In this document: one piece after another, positions 43,139-52,845 of the stretch
Layout: each line of letters starts with the position of its first letter
Position numbering within the stretch: the stretch's first letter is position 1
Assembly (NCBI RefSeq): GCF_002995745.1
Contig: NZ_PVXQ01000002.1
Coordinates: forward strand, 62,001-126,000
Source: Clostridium vincentii
Lineage (GTDB): Bacteria; Bacillota; Clostridia; Clostridiales; Clostridiaceae
DNA length: 64,000 nucleotides
Direction: 5' to 3'
Notes under the pieces: model-generated
What the model saw: only the letters and a program-made list of their open reading frames with translations
Told to the model about the DNA's origin: nothing
The model's database searches: none
Translations under genes and position numbers: made by a program

Positions 43139-44401
43139 ATGGTAACAAGTAATTTGTATACAATTTTAGTAGTTGACGACTACCAAAATAATTTATTTAC
43201 TGCAAAGGCTCTTATTGAAGAGTATATAGATGCAAGAGTGGTTGTTGCAGATACGTCTACAAAAGCATTAAAAGCGATTATGAACTATCCGGTGGATTTG
43301 ATTATTTTGGATGTCCATATGAAAAAAGAGATGGAAGGTTTTGAGCTGGCACAAATTATAAAGAGTAGAAAAAAGACAGAACATATCCCTATTGTATTTC
43401 TAACTGCAGCTTATACAGGCGAGGAATTTAAGAGAAAAGGTTTTGAAATAGGAGCTGTAGATTATCTTACTAAACCTATAGATGATTTTTTACTCATAAA
43501 CAGAATAAATGTATATCTAAAACTTATTGAAAAAGAAAGAAAAATGAATATAATTTTACAAGAGCAAACTAAAGAATTAAAGATGGCAAGAGATACAGCT
43601 GAAGCAGCGAATGAGGCTAAAGACATGTTTCTTGCAAATATATCTCATGAACTTAGAACTCCTTTAAATATTCTTTTTGGAGCAACACAAACAACAAAAT
43701 ATCATCTTGAAAATGATGAAGTTTTAGATAGAGAAAAAATAAGTGCCAAAACAAAAACACAGATTCAGAATTGTTATAGGCTTATAAGACTAGTGAATAA
43801 CCTAATAGATGTTACAAAAATAGATTCAGGTAACTTTGCTCTTAATATATCAAACTGTAATATTATCGAAATAGTAGAAGCCATTGTAATATCTGTAGTT
43901 GAATATGCAGAATTAAAAAACATTGAAATAATATTTGATACGGATGTTGAAGAGGTAATATTTGCTTGTGATTTAGATGCTATGGAAAGAATAATGTTAA
44001 ATCTTTTATCCAATGCCATAAAGTTCACTCCTAAAGAGGGAAATATATTTGTGAATATTACCACTTCTAATAATTCAATTCAAATTAAAGTGAAAGATTC
44101 AGGGATAGGAATTCCTCAAGATAAACATATGATGATATTTGAAAGATTTAAGCAAGCAGACAATCTACTTACAAGGAGCTGTGAGGGGAGTGGTATTGGA
44201 CTTAACCTTGTTAAGTCTTTAATTGAAATGCACGATGGAACTATCCAGGTTATTAGTGAATATTTAAAAGGCAGTGAATTTATTGTTAAAATTCCTATTT
44301 GTGAAATAAATGAGAAAAATAATGCTGAAAAAGGTTTTTTAAATAATAGTAGTAATGTAACTGCAAAAATTGATGTAGAATTTTCTGATATCTACTTTTA
44401 A
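43139..44401 (+). CDS. Response-regulator/histidine-kinase fusion
   Basis: 420 residues: an N-terminal receiver (VVDDYQNN; phospho-acceptor Asp58 in LIILDVHM), a short coiled coil, HisKA with His170 in NISHELRTP, and HATPase (NLLSNAIKFT, DSGIGIPQD, GSGIGLNLVKS). No membrane segment, so cytoplasmic. It ends VEFSDIYF, the same C-terminal tail as the agr-linked kinases. GTG 43124 lies in the GAGGG ribosome site, so ATG 43139 is the likelier start. The sugar-binding lipoprotein and hybrid kinase genes follow. Confidence 0.9.
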   Translation: MVTSNLYTILVVDDYQNNLFTAKALIEEYIDARVVVADTSTKALKAIMNYPVDLIILDVHMKKEMEGFELAQIIKSRKKTEHIPIVFLTAAYTGEEFKRKGFEIGAVDYLTKPIDDFLLINRINVYLKLIEKERKMNIILQEQTKELKMARDTAEAANEAKDMFLANISHELRTPLNILFGATQTTKYHLENDEVLDREKISAKTKTQIQNCYRLIRLVNNLIDVTKIDSGNFALNISNCNIIEIVEAIVISVVEYAELKNIEIIFDTDVEEVIFACDLDAMERIMLNLLSNAIKFTPKEGNIFVNITTSNNSIQIKVKDSGIGIPQDKHMMIFERFKQADNLLTRSCEGSGIGLNLVKSLIEMHDGTIQVISEYLKGSEFIVKIPICEINEKNNAEKGFLNNSSNVTAKIDVEFSDIYF

Positions 44402-44414
44402 GGGGGTAAATCTA

Positions 44415-45374
44415 ATGAAAAAATTTTTATTGATGGCACTTATTACTATTATGATGATATCTTCGTTTACTGGATGTGAACAGAGAACAAATGACACATT
44501 AAAAGCTACTAAAAAGATAAAGATTGGTGTTTGCCTTTCTAATTTTAATAACAAATATACGTCTTATTTGCTTGATGAAATGAAGAATTACTCCGAATCT
44601 TTAAATAATGCTGAAGTAGTATATGTTGACTCGAAAAATGATTCTAATATACAGTTGTCACAGGTTGAAAACTTAATATCTCAAGGAGTAGATGTTATAG
44701 TTGTTAACCCTGTTTATACAGATGCATCAAAGTCAATAACCGACAAAGCTAAGGCAGCTAAGATTCCAATCATCAGCATTATGATTCCATTTAAAAATCA
44801 AAATGATGCAGCCTGTTTTATAGCGCCAGACTCAGAACAGACTGGTTTATTGCAAATGGAATATCTTGCAAAGAAAATGAATTTTAAGGGTAACGTTGCA
44901 ATTATGATGGGACCAATGGGGGATAACGCACAGAGATTGAGAACTAAAGCTTACCATGAAGTAATAGCAAAATATCCTGACATGAAACTTGTTGCGGAGC
45001 AAACAGCTCAATGGGATAGAGCCAGAGGTATGGCTCTAATGGAAAACTGGCTTCAATCTGGTAAAGAGATTGATGTAGTAGCTTCCAACAACGATGAAAT
45101 GGCAATAGGAGCATTAAAAGCTATAGAAGCGGCGGGAAAGCTTGGCGAGATAACTATAGGCGGTATGGATGCTACTCCTGAAGCTCTTGATTATTTAAAA
45201 AGTGGTAAATTAGCTGTTACAGTATTCCAGGATGCAACAAAACTAGGTCAATGTAGTATAGAAACTGCAGTTAAAGTAGCTAAGGGTGAAAATGTAGAGA
45301 AAATAATAAATATCCAAAATGAATTAGTTACTCCAGAAAATGCAGATGAATATATAGCTAAATGGAAAAAATAA
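44415..45374 (+). CDS. RbsB-like sugar-binding lipoprotein
   Basis: 319 residues: lipoprotein signal MKKFLLMALITIMMISSFTG with Cys21, then a type I periplasmic-binding fold (IKIGVCLSNFNNKYTSYLL, VVNPVYTDASKS, IGGMDATPEA). No transporter genes are nearby; instead it sits between two kinase genes. It probably presents a sugar or autoinducer-2-like ligand to the membrane kinase, as in LytS/BaeS-like binding-protein sensors. This is inferred from context. AGGGGG precedes the ATG. Confidence 0.88.
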   Translation: MKKFLLMALITIMMISSFTGCEQRTNDTLKATKKIKIGVCLSNFNNKYTSYLLDEMKNYSESLNNAEVVYVDSKNDSNIQLSQVENLISQGVDVIVVNPVYTDASKSITDKAKAAKIPIISIMIPFKNQNDAACFIAPDSEQTGLLQMEYLAKKMNFKGNVAIMMGPMGDNAQRLRTKAYHEVIAKYPDMKLVAEQTAQWDRARGMALMENWLQSGKEIDVVASNNDEMAIGALKAIEAAGKLGEITIGGMDATPEALDYLKSGKLAVTVFQDATKLGQCSIETAVKVAKGENVEKIINIQNELVTPENADEYIAKWKK

Positions 45375-45411
45375 ATTAAATTTTATAATATCTACTTTAA
45401 AGGAGGAACTT

Positions 45412-48400
45412 ATGAATCTTTTTAAAAATTTTAGCATAAAGCAAAGATTTTTTATATTATTTTTTATATGTAGTACAACATTTATTGGATTTGGTACCTT
45501 TGCTTTAGTTGGAATTAATAACTTGGCGCAAGTAACTCAGAATTTATATAATCAATCATCAAAGGTTTCAGATGCTGCCGTGAATGGGAAATTAAATTTA
45601 ATTAAAATTAATAGCTCTATGAAGGATGTAATTTTATTATCAAGCAGTGATGGAGTTCAAAGATCAATAGACAAGGTTAACAAATATGAAAGCGATTTAA
45701 AAAAGAATCTAGATACTATAGGTGAAAATTCTTCTGATGCTAATACTAAAAGGAATTTAGAAGATGCTAATAATCTTCTTTCGAAATGGTGGGCTCCACA
45801 AAGAGAGAAAATTATTAAGGATGTGCTAGCAGGTAAAAAAGATGATGCAATACTTATAGCTGAAGGAATAAGTTTAGACTTTGTTGATCAGCTTGAACTT
45901 AATCTTACTAATATATATTTAACTTCTTCGGACAACGAAATCGGTTTAATAGAAGAATCGGATAGACTACAATCTTCACAAAGAATAACCTTAATTCTAA
46001 CTTTAGTAATTTTAATAACTATACTAACATTAGCGTTTACAAGAGTTATAAGAAGCATTTTAAGCCCTATTAATAGTTTAAAAGAACATATGATTAAAAT
46101 ATCTAATTCAGGAAATCTAGAAGAATATGAAATTACTCATAAAAGTGAAATTTCTGAAATGGCTAAAAACTACAATATATTGATAAATAAATTAAAGAAT
46201 GAATTTTACATAAATGATACTCGAAATTCTTTAAATAATGAAATGGCTGGTGACATATCTGTAAGAGAATTGACACAAAGGGCAATAAATTTCTTATCGA
46301 GATCATTAGATGCTGGAAATGGAACATTTTATATACATAATAATAAAGAAAATAAACTTATTCTAAATTCCTCCTTCGCCTTTACAGAAAGAGAGAGATT
46401 ATCTAATACATACGAAATTGGTCAGGGAATAGTTGGACAAGTAGCTTTAGAGAGAAAACCTATACTTCTTACAAATGTAAGAAGATCGGAAGCGGCAATT
46501 TGTACTGGAACTATATATGAAGCTCCTCTCAATGTTTATGCTTTTCCATTAGTTTATGAGGATGAATTATATGGAGTTATTGAGTTATCCTCCTTTGAAA
46601 CTTTTAATAAATTAAAACAGCAATTTATAGAGACGGCAAGCAACATCATTGCTATAAACCTGTACTCTACAATTCAAAATCAAAGAATTAAAGAATTATT
46701 GGAAGTAAGTGAAAAAGCAACAAAAAATGCTCAAGACATATCACTTCAGTTAATAGATGCAAATGAAGTGTTGGAAGAACAGCAAAGACAGCTTCAGGTT
46801 CAAACTGAGGAAGTTCAGCAGACTAATGCTCAGCTTGAAGAACAGCAGCAAATACTTCAACAGCAAAGTGAAGAAATGCAACAAACTAATGCTCAACTTG
46901 AGGAGCATCATTTGCAAATAGAAGAGCAGTCAAAACTTCTAAGTGTTAAAAATGAAGAATTGGAAAAATCCGGAGAAGAGATTTTGGCACGCTCAAAAGA
47001 TTATAAAATGGCGAATATATATAAAACACAATTCTTAGCAAATATTTCTCATGAGCTTAGAACACCACTTAATTCTATTATATTATTATCTAATCTTTTA
47101 ATAAGGAGCTGTAAAGATACTACTGCTCAAGATGCACAGGAAAAAATAAAAGTTATATTTGACTCTGGACAGCATCTGCTTCGTTTAATAAATGATATTT
47201 TAGATCTATCAAAAATTGAGGCAGGAAAAATAGAAGTAAACTATAAGAATTTCAATTCTAGTGAACTTACTGAGGAACTTAGTGATATGTTTAATGGAAC
47301 TGCAATGGAAAAAGATATTCAATTTATATTGGAAGATCAATTTAAAAATAATATTTTTGGGGATAAAGAAAAAATTTCACAAGTATTAAGAAATTTTTTA
47401 GCTAATGCATTTAAGTTTACAGAAAAAGGTTCCGTAAAGCTAAAAATTGAAAGGGATACCAAGTGTAAAAATAACATAGTATTTTCTGTAATGGATACAG
47501 GAATTGGTATACCTAAAAATAATTTAGAGATGATTTTCGAAGAATTTCATCAAGGAGATGGCTCTATTTCAAGAAAGTATGGTGGTACAGGATTAGGTCT
47601 ATCCATAAGCAATAAGCTTTGTAACGCTATGAAGGGAGAAATAAGAGTAACCAGTGATATTGATAGTGGAAGCACTTTCTTCTTCTCTTTACCTCTTACA
47701 GTTTTAGAAGAATCTATTTGTAGAGAAGAGGTAGCAGTTACTATTAGCAATAAGGGTAAAAATACAGTAAAGGAATCAAATAGAGATATAAAAAATGAAA
47801 AACCTAAAAATTTACTTATCATTGAAGGTGATATAAATTTGATTAGGTCTATTAAAGCTATCTCTGAGGGGATAGGATTTGTAACATTAACATCTAAGAG
47901 TGGAGCTGAAGGACTTAAGATTATAAAAGAAAAAGAAATTGATGGAATTTTATTGGATTTAGCATTGCCAGATAAAAATGGAATTGATTTGTTAAAAGAA
48001 ATTAATGATGATTTAAAACTAAGAAACTTAAGTATACCTGTTATTATTTATACCGGTATGGAAATAAGTAAAGAGCAGGAAAAAGAGATAAAATTATATG
48101 CGGACAGCATAATTATTAAGACAACGAACTCATATGAAAGACTGTTAGATGAATTAACTTTAATACTTCATCATGTTAAAAGCAAAGAAGTATACAAAAA
48201 TATTATTACGTCCAAAATTAACAAGGATAGAGCACTAAATCTTGATAATAAAAAAATATTAATCGTAGATGACGATCCAAGAAATATATTTGTGCTTGCA
48301 GCTGCATTAGAAGACTATGGTGCAGAAATTATTGAAGCTGAAAATGGAAAAGTTGCACTAGAAAAGCTTGAGAATCAAGACTTTGATTTAATTTTAATGG

Positions 48401-48615
48401 ATATAATGATGCCTGTTATGGATGGATATGAAGCAATTAGAAGTATAAGAGATACTGATAAATTAAAACACATACCAATTATAGTTACCACAGCAAAATC
48501 CCTAAAAGGTGATAGAGAAAAGTGCATGGAAGCTGGGGCTAATGATTATATTTCCAAGCCAATTGATTATGATGTGCTTATAACTTTAGTAAAGGCTTGG
48601 ACCAATAAAGATTAA
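45412..48615 (+). CDS. Large hybrid sensor histidine kinase (1067 aa)
   Basis: Domains in order: membrane helix (about 12-33), four-helix extracytoplasmic sensor, second helix (about 190-210), HAMP, GAF (about 275-415), a long Gln-rich coiled coil with repeats of QQTNAQLEE, HisKA with His547 in NISHELRTP, HATPase (NFLANAFKFT, DTGIGIPKN, GTGLGLSIS), receiver 1 with Asp849 (LLDLALPD) and receiver 2 with Asp997 (LMDIMMPVMDG). Such kinases integrate an outer signal with a cytoplasmic GAF ligand. It follows the sugar-binding lipoprotein gene and precedes cheR. Confidence 0.95.
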   Translation: MNLFKNFSIKQRFFILFFICSTTFIGFGTFALVGINNLAQVTQNLYNQSSKVSDAAVNGKLNLIKINSSMKDVILLSSSDGVQRSIDKVNKYESDLKKNLDTIGENSSDANTKRNLEDANNLLSKWWAPQREKIIKDVLAGKKDDAILIAEGISLDFVDQLELNLTNIYLTSSDNEIGLIEESDRLQSSQRITLILTLVILITILTLAFTRVIRSILSPINSLKEHMIKISNSGNLEEYEITHKSEISEMAKNYNILINKLKNEFYINDTRNSLNNEMAGDISVRELTQRAINFLSRSLDAGNGTFYIHNNKENKLILNSSFAFTERERLSNTYEIGQGIVGQVALERKPILLTNVRRSEAAICTGTIYEAPLNVYAFPLVYEDELYGVIELSSFETFNKLKQQFIETASNIIAINLYSTIQNQRIKELLEVSEKATKNAQDISLQLIDANEVLEEQQRQLQVQTEEVQQTNAQLEEQQQILQQQSEEMQQTNAQLEEHHLQIEEQSKLLSVKNEELEKSGEEILARSKDYKMANIYKTQFLANISHELRTPLNSIILLSNLLIRSCKDTTAQDAQEKIKVIFDSGQHLLRLINDILDLSKIEAGKIEVNYKNFNSSELTEELSDMFNGTAMEKDIQFILEDQFKNNIFGDKEKISQVLRNFLANAFKFTEKGSVKLKIERDTKCKNNIVFSVMDTGIGIPKNNLEMIFEEFHQGDGSISRKYGGTGLGLSISNKLCNAMKGEIRVTSDIDSGSTFFFSLPLTVLEESICREEVAVTISNKGKNTVKESNRDIKNEKPKNLLIIEGDINLIRSIKAISEGIGFVTLTSKSGAEGLKIIKEKEIDGILLDLALPDKNGIDLLKEINDDLKLRNLSIPVIIYTGMEISKEQEKEIKLYADSIIIKTTNSYERLLDELTLILHHVKSKEVYKNIITSKINKDRALNLDNKKILIVDDDPRNIFVLAAALEDYGAEIIEAENGKVALEKLENQDFDLILMDIMMPVMDGYEAIRSIRDTDKLKHIPIIVTTAKSLKGDREKCMEAGANDYISKPIDYDVLITLVKAWTNKD

Positions 48616-48634
48616 TAAAAAATGGAGGAAAATT

Positions 48635-49771
48635 TTGGAGTTTAAAATAAGTTATAACCAAGTAGATACAGATATAGTTGTGATGGGAGAATTTGAAGAT
48701 TCTAAGCAAGTAATAGAGCTAATAGAAATTTTAGATTTACCAAAAAATAAAAAAATTAATATAACTTTTTTAGGAGCTAATGTAATTCCGAAAATTGTTT
48801 TAGAAAGACTTTTTATTTTGCAAGAGCGTGAAAAGTGTGTAGTTTTTGTTTTAAAGAGATACTTATACTCATACTTACAAAATATCGGTATAAAATGTAA
48901 ATGCATTGAAAAAAATTGTACTTTAAAAAAAGAAAATAGAAAATTATCTGATAAAAAAGAAAGTCTAGATAAAGAGGAAGTTTATAGTTTTTTAAAGGAG
49001 CTAAATATCATCTACGGCTACGATTATACAGAGTATCAAATAGATAGCATAATGAGACGAATAAACATAGCTATGATAAAAGAGGGTATCTGTAATTTCA
49101 ACTCATTTAGAGAGCAAGTTTTAAGTAACGAAAATTTTTTCTATAACCTGTTTCTAGATTTTTCAATAAATACTACGGAGTTTTTTAGAGATCCTAATGT
49201 GTTTGCCCTAATCAAAACCAAAATATTGCCCTATTTAAATTCCTATAATCACATTAAAATTTGGTGTGCAGGGTGTTCTAATGGAAAAGAAGTTTATTCC
49301 TTGGCTATAATGCTAAAAGAAGCAGGAATACTTAATAAAACACAAATTTATGCTACAGATATTAATCCTTATGTTATAGAAGAAGCAAAGAATGGAATAT
49401 ATTCTACGGACAGCTTAGATAAAGATATAAGTAATTACAGAAATGCACAAGGAGAAAAAAACTTTGTTGAATATTTTAGCATTAATAGAAGCTACATGAA
49501 AGTAAAAGAAGAACTTATGAAAAATATATTGTTTTTCCAGCATAGCATGATTAGTAATGGAACTTTAAACGAATTTAATCTAATACTTTGTAGAAATGTA
49601 TTTATTTATTTTAACGATAGTCTACAGGAGAAAATGCTAGAAAGCTTCAATAATTCTTTGGATAATAATGGTTTTTTAGTTCTAGGAAAGAGTGAAGGAA
49701 TTCAAAGAAATAATGGAGAAAAATATTTTTGTAAGTATGATGAGAAATTAAAGATTTATAAGAAAAAATAA
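48635..49771 (+). CDS. cheR: CheR-type methyltransferase with N-terminal STAS-like domain
   Basis: 378 residues starting at TTG after GGAGGA. Residues 1-95 resemble a small alpha/beta STAS-like fold (IVVMGEFEDSKQVIELIEIL...INITFLGANVIP). From about 110 comes the CheR helical domain, then the SAM-binding methyltransferase fold (IWCAGCSNGKEVYSLAIML, IYATDINPYVIEEAKNG, LILCRNVFIYFND). CheR methylates glutamates of chemoreceptors. No receptor is nearby, but CheR proteins fused or linked to hybrid kinases act in non-chemotaxis signalling. End of the sensory operon; a terminator follows. Confidence 0.88.
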   Translation: MEFKISYNQVDTDIVVMGEFEDSKQVIELIEILDLPKNKKINITFLGANVIPKIVLERLFILQEREKCVVFVLKRYLYSYLQNIGIKCKCIEKNCTLKKENRKLSDKKESLDKEEVYSFLKELNIIYGYDYTEYQIDSIMRRINIAMIKEGICNFNSFREQVLSNENFFYNLFLDFSINTTEFFRDPNVFALIKTKILPYLNSYNHIKIWCAGCSNGKEVYSLAIMLKEAGILNKTQIYATDINPYVIEEAKNGIYSTDSLDKDISNYRNAQGEKNFVEYFSINRSYMKVKEELMKNILFFQHSMISNGTLNEFNLILCRNVFIYFNDSLQEKMLESFNNSLDNNGFLVLGKSEGIQRNNGEKYFCKYDEKLKIYKKK

Positions 49772-49773
49772 AA

Positions 49774-49809
49774 AAAGGGTGTCTATAAAATAGACACCCT
49801 TTATTTTAT
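49774..49809. terminator. Bidirectional terminator between cheR and the spoVA operon
   Basis: 12-bp stem aaagggtgtcta / tagacacccttt, 5-nt loop, T-rich and A-rich flanks serving both convergent operons. Confidence 0.88.
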
Positions 49810-50012
49810 TGTTGTTTATATTGAGGTTCTTGTTGTTCTATGTACTGTTGTCTTCCCTTTAATATTTCAAGAGAGCTATCAAGCTGTTGAGCAATTTGTT
49901 GAAATTGTTGTACTGCTTGCTTATCTTGAGTTTCTAGAGAAAAAGTTTTCATAGTTGCTGATGCACTTTGAATACCTGCAACTGCTTGTTGCATTTGAGT
50001 TCCTACTGTCAT
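49806..50012 (-). CDS. DUF1657 small protein
   Basis: 68 residues (TVGTQMQQAVAGIQSASATMKTFSLETQD...), helical, soluble, fitting DUF1657. In Bacillus spoVA2mob elements DUF1657 genes accompany spoVAC-spoVAD-spoVAEb and a DUF421 gene and affect spore heat resistance. The upstream GTG at 50021 lies inside GGAGGTG, so ATG 50012 is the start. Last gene of the spore operon. Confidence 0.85.
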   Translation of the reverse strand: MTVGTQMQQAVAGIQSASATMKTFSLETQDKQAVQQFQQIAQQLDSSLEILKGRQQYIEQQEPQYKQQ

Positions 50013-50041
50013 ATATTTCACCTCCCTTCATGTGAATAGAA

Positions 50042-50395
50042 TCAACCTTTAGGCTTAAATATTAAGGAGGCTATAAATGCAAATATTATTGCAGTAGAAA
50101 TACCCGCGCTAGTAATTTCAAAAAGACCAGTAAGTACTCCAATAAATCCCGTTTGTTCAGCCTCCATTAAAGCTCCCTTAACTAATGAATTTCCAAAGCT
50201 ACTTATTGGTACAAAAGCTCCTGCACCTGCAAATTTTACTAATGGATCATATAATCCTAAACCACCTAAAATAGCTCCTATTACAACTAATGTGCTCATA
50301 GTGTGCGCAGGTGTAAGTTTAAAAACATCCATCATTATCTGTCCAATTACGCATATAAATCCACCAATAACAAATGCCCAAAAAAAAGTTATCAC
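50042..50395 (-). CDS. spoVAE: Stage V sporulation protein AE (SpoVAEb type)
   Basis: 117 residues, four membrane helices ([51 protein letters not shown]). SpoVAE with SpoVAC forms part of the inner-spore-membrane channel that moves Ca-dipicolinic acid during sporulation and germination. Starts at GTG after AGAGGTG. Its sequence is similar to SpoVAC, as usual. Confidence 0.93.
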   Translation of the reverse strand: MITFFWAFVIGGFICVIGQIMMDVFKLTPAHTMSTLVVIGAILGGLGLYDPLVKFAGAGAFVPISSFGNSLVKGALMEAEQTGFIGVLTGLFEITSAGISTAIIFAFIASLIFKPKG

Positions 50396-50414
50396 TTTAA
50401 ATCAACACCTCTCT

Positions 50415-51416
50415 TTATATTTCTATAGACACCGCATGAGCAATACAAGGTATACTTTCCTTTTGTTGATATGATAATGGAGAAAGCAATGCACCTGTTG
50501 CAATAACTAATATCTTTTTTAATTCACCTTTTTTCATCCGGTTAAGCAAATGACCATATGTAACAGTTGCGGTACAGCCACATCCACTACCCCCAGCCAT
50601 TACGGGCTGGTCTTTTTTATAAATTAACATGCCACAGTCGGTGAATATCTCTGGAGGAATTTCATGACCATGTTTAGCTAATAATTTACTAGCAATGATA
50701 TGACCAACTCTTCCTAAATCGCCTGTAGCAATTAAATCATAATAAGAGGGATCAATATTTAAATCTCGAAAATGAGCTTCAATGGTATCTACTGCTGCTG
50801 GAGCCATAGCAGATCCCATATTATATGGATCTGTAAGCCCCATATCTATTACGCGGCCGATAGTAGCACTAGTTACTCTAGGACCATCACCGGTTTCTGC
50901 GACTAAGCCTGCACCCGCCCCAGTTACTGTCCATTGAGCAGTAGGAGGTTTTTGTGCTCCATATTCTGTAGGATATCTAAATTGTTTTTCTACTGCTATG
51001 TTGTGACTAGATGCAGCGGCAAGTACATATTTGGCGGCTTTACTATCAATTAATAAAGAAGCCATTGCAAGGCTTTCCATGGAACTAGAACACGCACCGA
51101 AAATTCCTATAAAAGGCATACCTAAAGTACGAGCAGTAAATGTACTAGAAATAATTTGATTCATTAAATCTCCACTTATAAAAAACTGGACATCTTCTTT
51201 TTTCATATTAGCTTTACTAATGGCTGTTTCACATGCTTGCTCTAATAATTTCTTTTCTGCCTTTTCAAAACTGTCCTGTCCTAACCAGACATCTTGATGA
51301 AGATAATCAAAATCTTCTGCTAATGCGCCTTTAGCTTCAAAGGGACCTCCTACCGCAGCTGAGGATATTATTACGGGTTTAGAATTAAAAACCCAAGTTT
51401 GATGACCTGTTAACAT
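50415..51416 (-). CDS. spoVAD: Stage V sporulation protein AD
   Basis: 333 residues of the thiolase-like SpoVAD fold that binds dipicolinic acid. The N-terminus LTGHQTWVFNSKPVIISSAAVGGPFEAKG, FGACSSSMESLAMAS around the former active-site Cys, and GGSGCGCTATVTYGHLL are typical. Its ATG directly follows the spoVAC stop. Expected in the inner spore membrane with SpoVAC and SpoVAE. Confidence 0.95.
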   Translation of the reverse strand: MLTGHQTWVFNSKPVIISSAAVGGPFEAKGALAEDFDYLHQDVWLGQDSFEKAEKKLLEQACETAISKANMKKEDVQFFISGDLMNQIISSTFTARTLGMPFIGIFGACSSSMESLAMASLLIDSKAAKYVLAAASSHNIAVEKQFRYPTEYGAQKPPTAQWTVTGAGAGLVAETGDGPRVTSATIGRVIDMGLTDPYNMGSAMAPAAVDTIEAHFRDLNIDPSYYDLIATGDLGRVGHIIASKLLAKHGHEIPPEIFTDCGMLIYKKDQPVMAGGSGCGCTATVTYGHLLNRMKKGELKKILVIATGALLSPLSYQQKESIPCIAHAVSIEI

Positions 51417-51896
51417 TTACATCCCACCTAACCAATTAATAGTTATTTTTATTAGTGTAACAACGAAAGCTGAAAAAGCTCCAAAAACAATTACTGATCC
51501 GGAAAGCTTAAACATGTTTCCGCCAACTCCTAGGACATAACCTTCTGTTCTATGCTCTATAGCAGCAGATGCCATAGTATTCGCAAATCCAGTAATGGGG
51601 ACGGCTGTGCCAGCTCCTGCCCATTGTGCAATATGATCAAAGATTCCAAAGCCAGTTAGTAAAATAGCAGCTATTATTAATACAGCAGATGTAGGTGCTG
51701 CTGCAGTCTCTTCGGTAAAGTCAAGGTAAGTAATGAAGGCTAACTGTAAAGCTTGACCTATGACACATATAAATCCTCCTACTAAAAAGGCATGAATACA
51801 ATTTTTTACAACCGGACGTTTGGGCTCTATATCTTTAGCAAAGTCCTGATATTCTTGCTGAACAGGAGTAAATTTTTTCTTTTTCTTATTAGACAT
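51417..51896 (-). CDS. spoVAC: Stage V sporulation protein AC
   Basis: 159 residues: basic N-terminus (SNKKKKKFTPVQQEYQDFAKDI) and four membrane helices ([45 protein letters not shown]). SpoVAC acts as a mechanosensitive channel for Ca-dipicolinic acid in spores. Preceded by GAAAGGGATG and directly coupled to spoVAD. Confidence 0.95.
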   Translation of the reverse strand: MSNKKKKKFTPVQQEYQDFAKDIEPKRPVVKNCIHAFLVGGFICVIGQALQLAFITYLDFTEETAAAPTSAVLIIAAILLTGFGIFDHIAQWAGAGTAVPITGFANTMASAAIEHRTEGYVLGVGGNMFKLSGSVIVFGAFSAFVVTLIKITINWLGGM

Positions 51897-51910
51897 AAGT
51901 TCATCCCTTT

Positions 51911-52771
51911 CTAACGTAATAAATAAGGTTCAAGGTCATCCATCATTTTCTTTAATTTTATAGCATTATCTGAGTACATCTCTTTGGCTTTTAAATCATT
52001 TGTTTCTAATAAAAAGGCAAGGCAATCAGCTTGAACCTTTGAGATATTTGCATAAAGCATCTCTTTAACCTTAGGCTGGGGAAGTAGAATTGAATCATCA
52101 AAAAGATCTATAAATAAATCTCCTGATGAATCTACCTGACCAATGAAAACATTATCTAAAGATACACCTAAATTTGAAAGTTGAATTTTCAACCATCCTT
52201 GATTTAACCCCTTATTTGATAGAGGCTCATCTAGAATATTACCATCTAATATTACTGTTTGAGATTCAGATAAAGGTGCTACCTTTTTTTGCAAATCATG
52301 GGGGGTAATAGATTTCTTTTCTGATTTAAGTAAAGCATTGATTTCCCCAGTAGATTCCATAACTGCAAACTCCACATCCGTTAAATTAAAAATGTTTTTT
52401 GATCTCAAATCCCTTAATAATTCTTCACCTGTGAATCTAACATCCATTAAGTTCTCTTCCATAACCTTGCCATCTTTTATTAAAATAGTTTCTCGTCCAT
52501 TAACAAAATTATGAAACCACTTACTTTTTATGGATAAATAATCAAGTGCTAAAGAGAAGACTACCCAAACCGCTAGTGATATAAATCCGAAGACAAGATT
52601 TTCTATTAACCCTAATGAAATTAATGAAGCGATAATAGCAATTACAATGTAACTTACAAATTTAAAGGGGGTTGTTTTAGATAAACTCCCTTTTCCAATA
52701 ATTCTAATTACGACTAAAGTTAAAATAGATAGAAGAAAAGTTCGTAGTAGTACTATAATCCAATTTTGCAT
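51911..52771 (-). CDS. DUF421 membrane protein (YetF/2Duf-like)
   Basis: 286 residues: three N-terminal membrane helices (LRTFLLSILTLVVIRIIGKG) and the DUF421 cytoplasmic domain (ETILIKDGKVMEENL, DVEFAVMESTGEINALLK), followed by a second related module and a helical tail. DUF421 proteins linked to spoVA genes (YetF, 2Duf) alter spore inner-membrane properties and heat resistance in Bacillus; the same role is inferred here. It precedes spoVAC by 14 nt. Confidence 0.88.
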   Translation of the reverse strand: MQNWIIVLLRTFLLSILTLVVIRIIGKGSLSKTTPFKFVSYIVIAIIASLISLGLIENLVFGFISLAVWVVFSLALDYLSIKSKWFHNFVNGRETILIKDGKVMEENLMDVRFTGEELLRDLRSKNIFNLTDVEFAVMESTGEINALLKSEKKSITPHDLQKKVAPLSESQTVILDGNILDEPLSNKGLNQGWLKIQLSNLGVSLDNVFIGQVDSSGDLFIDLFDDSILLPQPKVKEMLYANISKVQADCLAFLLETNDLKAKEMYSDNAIKLKKMMDDLEPYLLR

Positions 52772-52845
52772 AATGTCTTCCTTTCTTAAGGCACATAAAA
52801 GAAAATAACAGACTAAACATACTAGTTTGTTATTTTTTGATTGTG

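Noticed and set aside
42906..43163. Minus-strand ORF of 85 codons upstream of the REC-kinase
   Set aside because: It is antisense to the binding-protein remnant, which explains the open frame.
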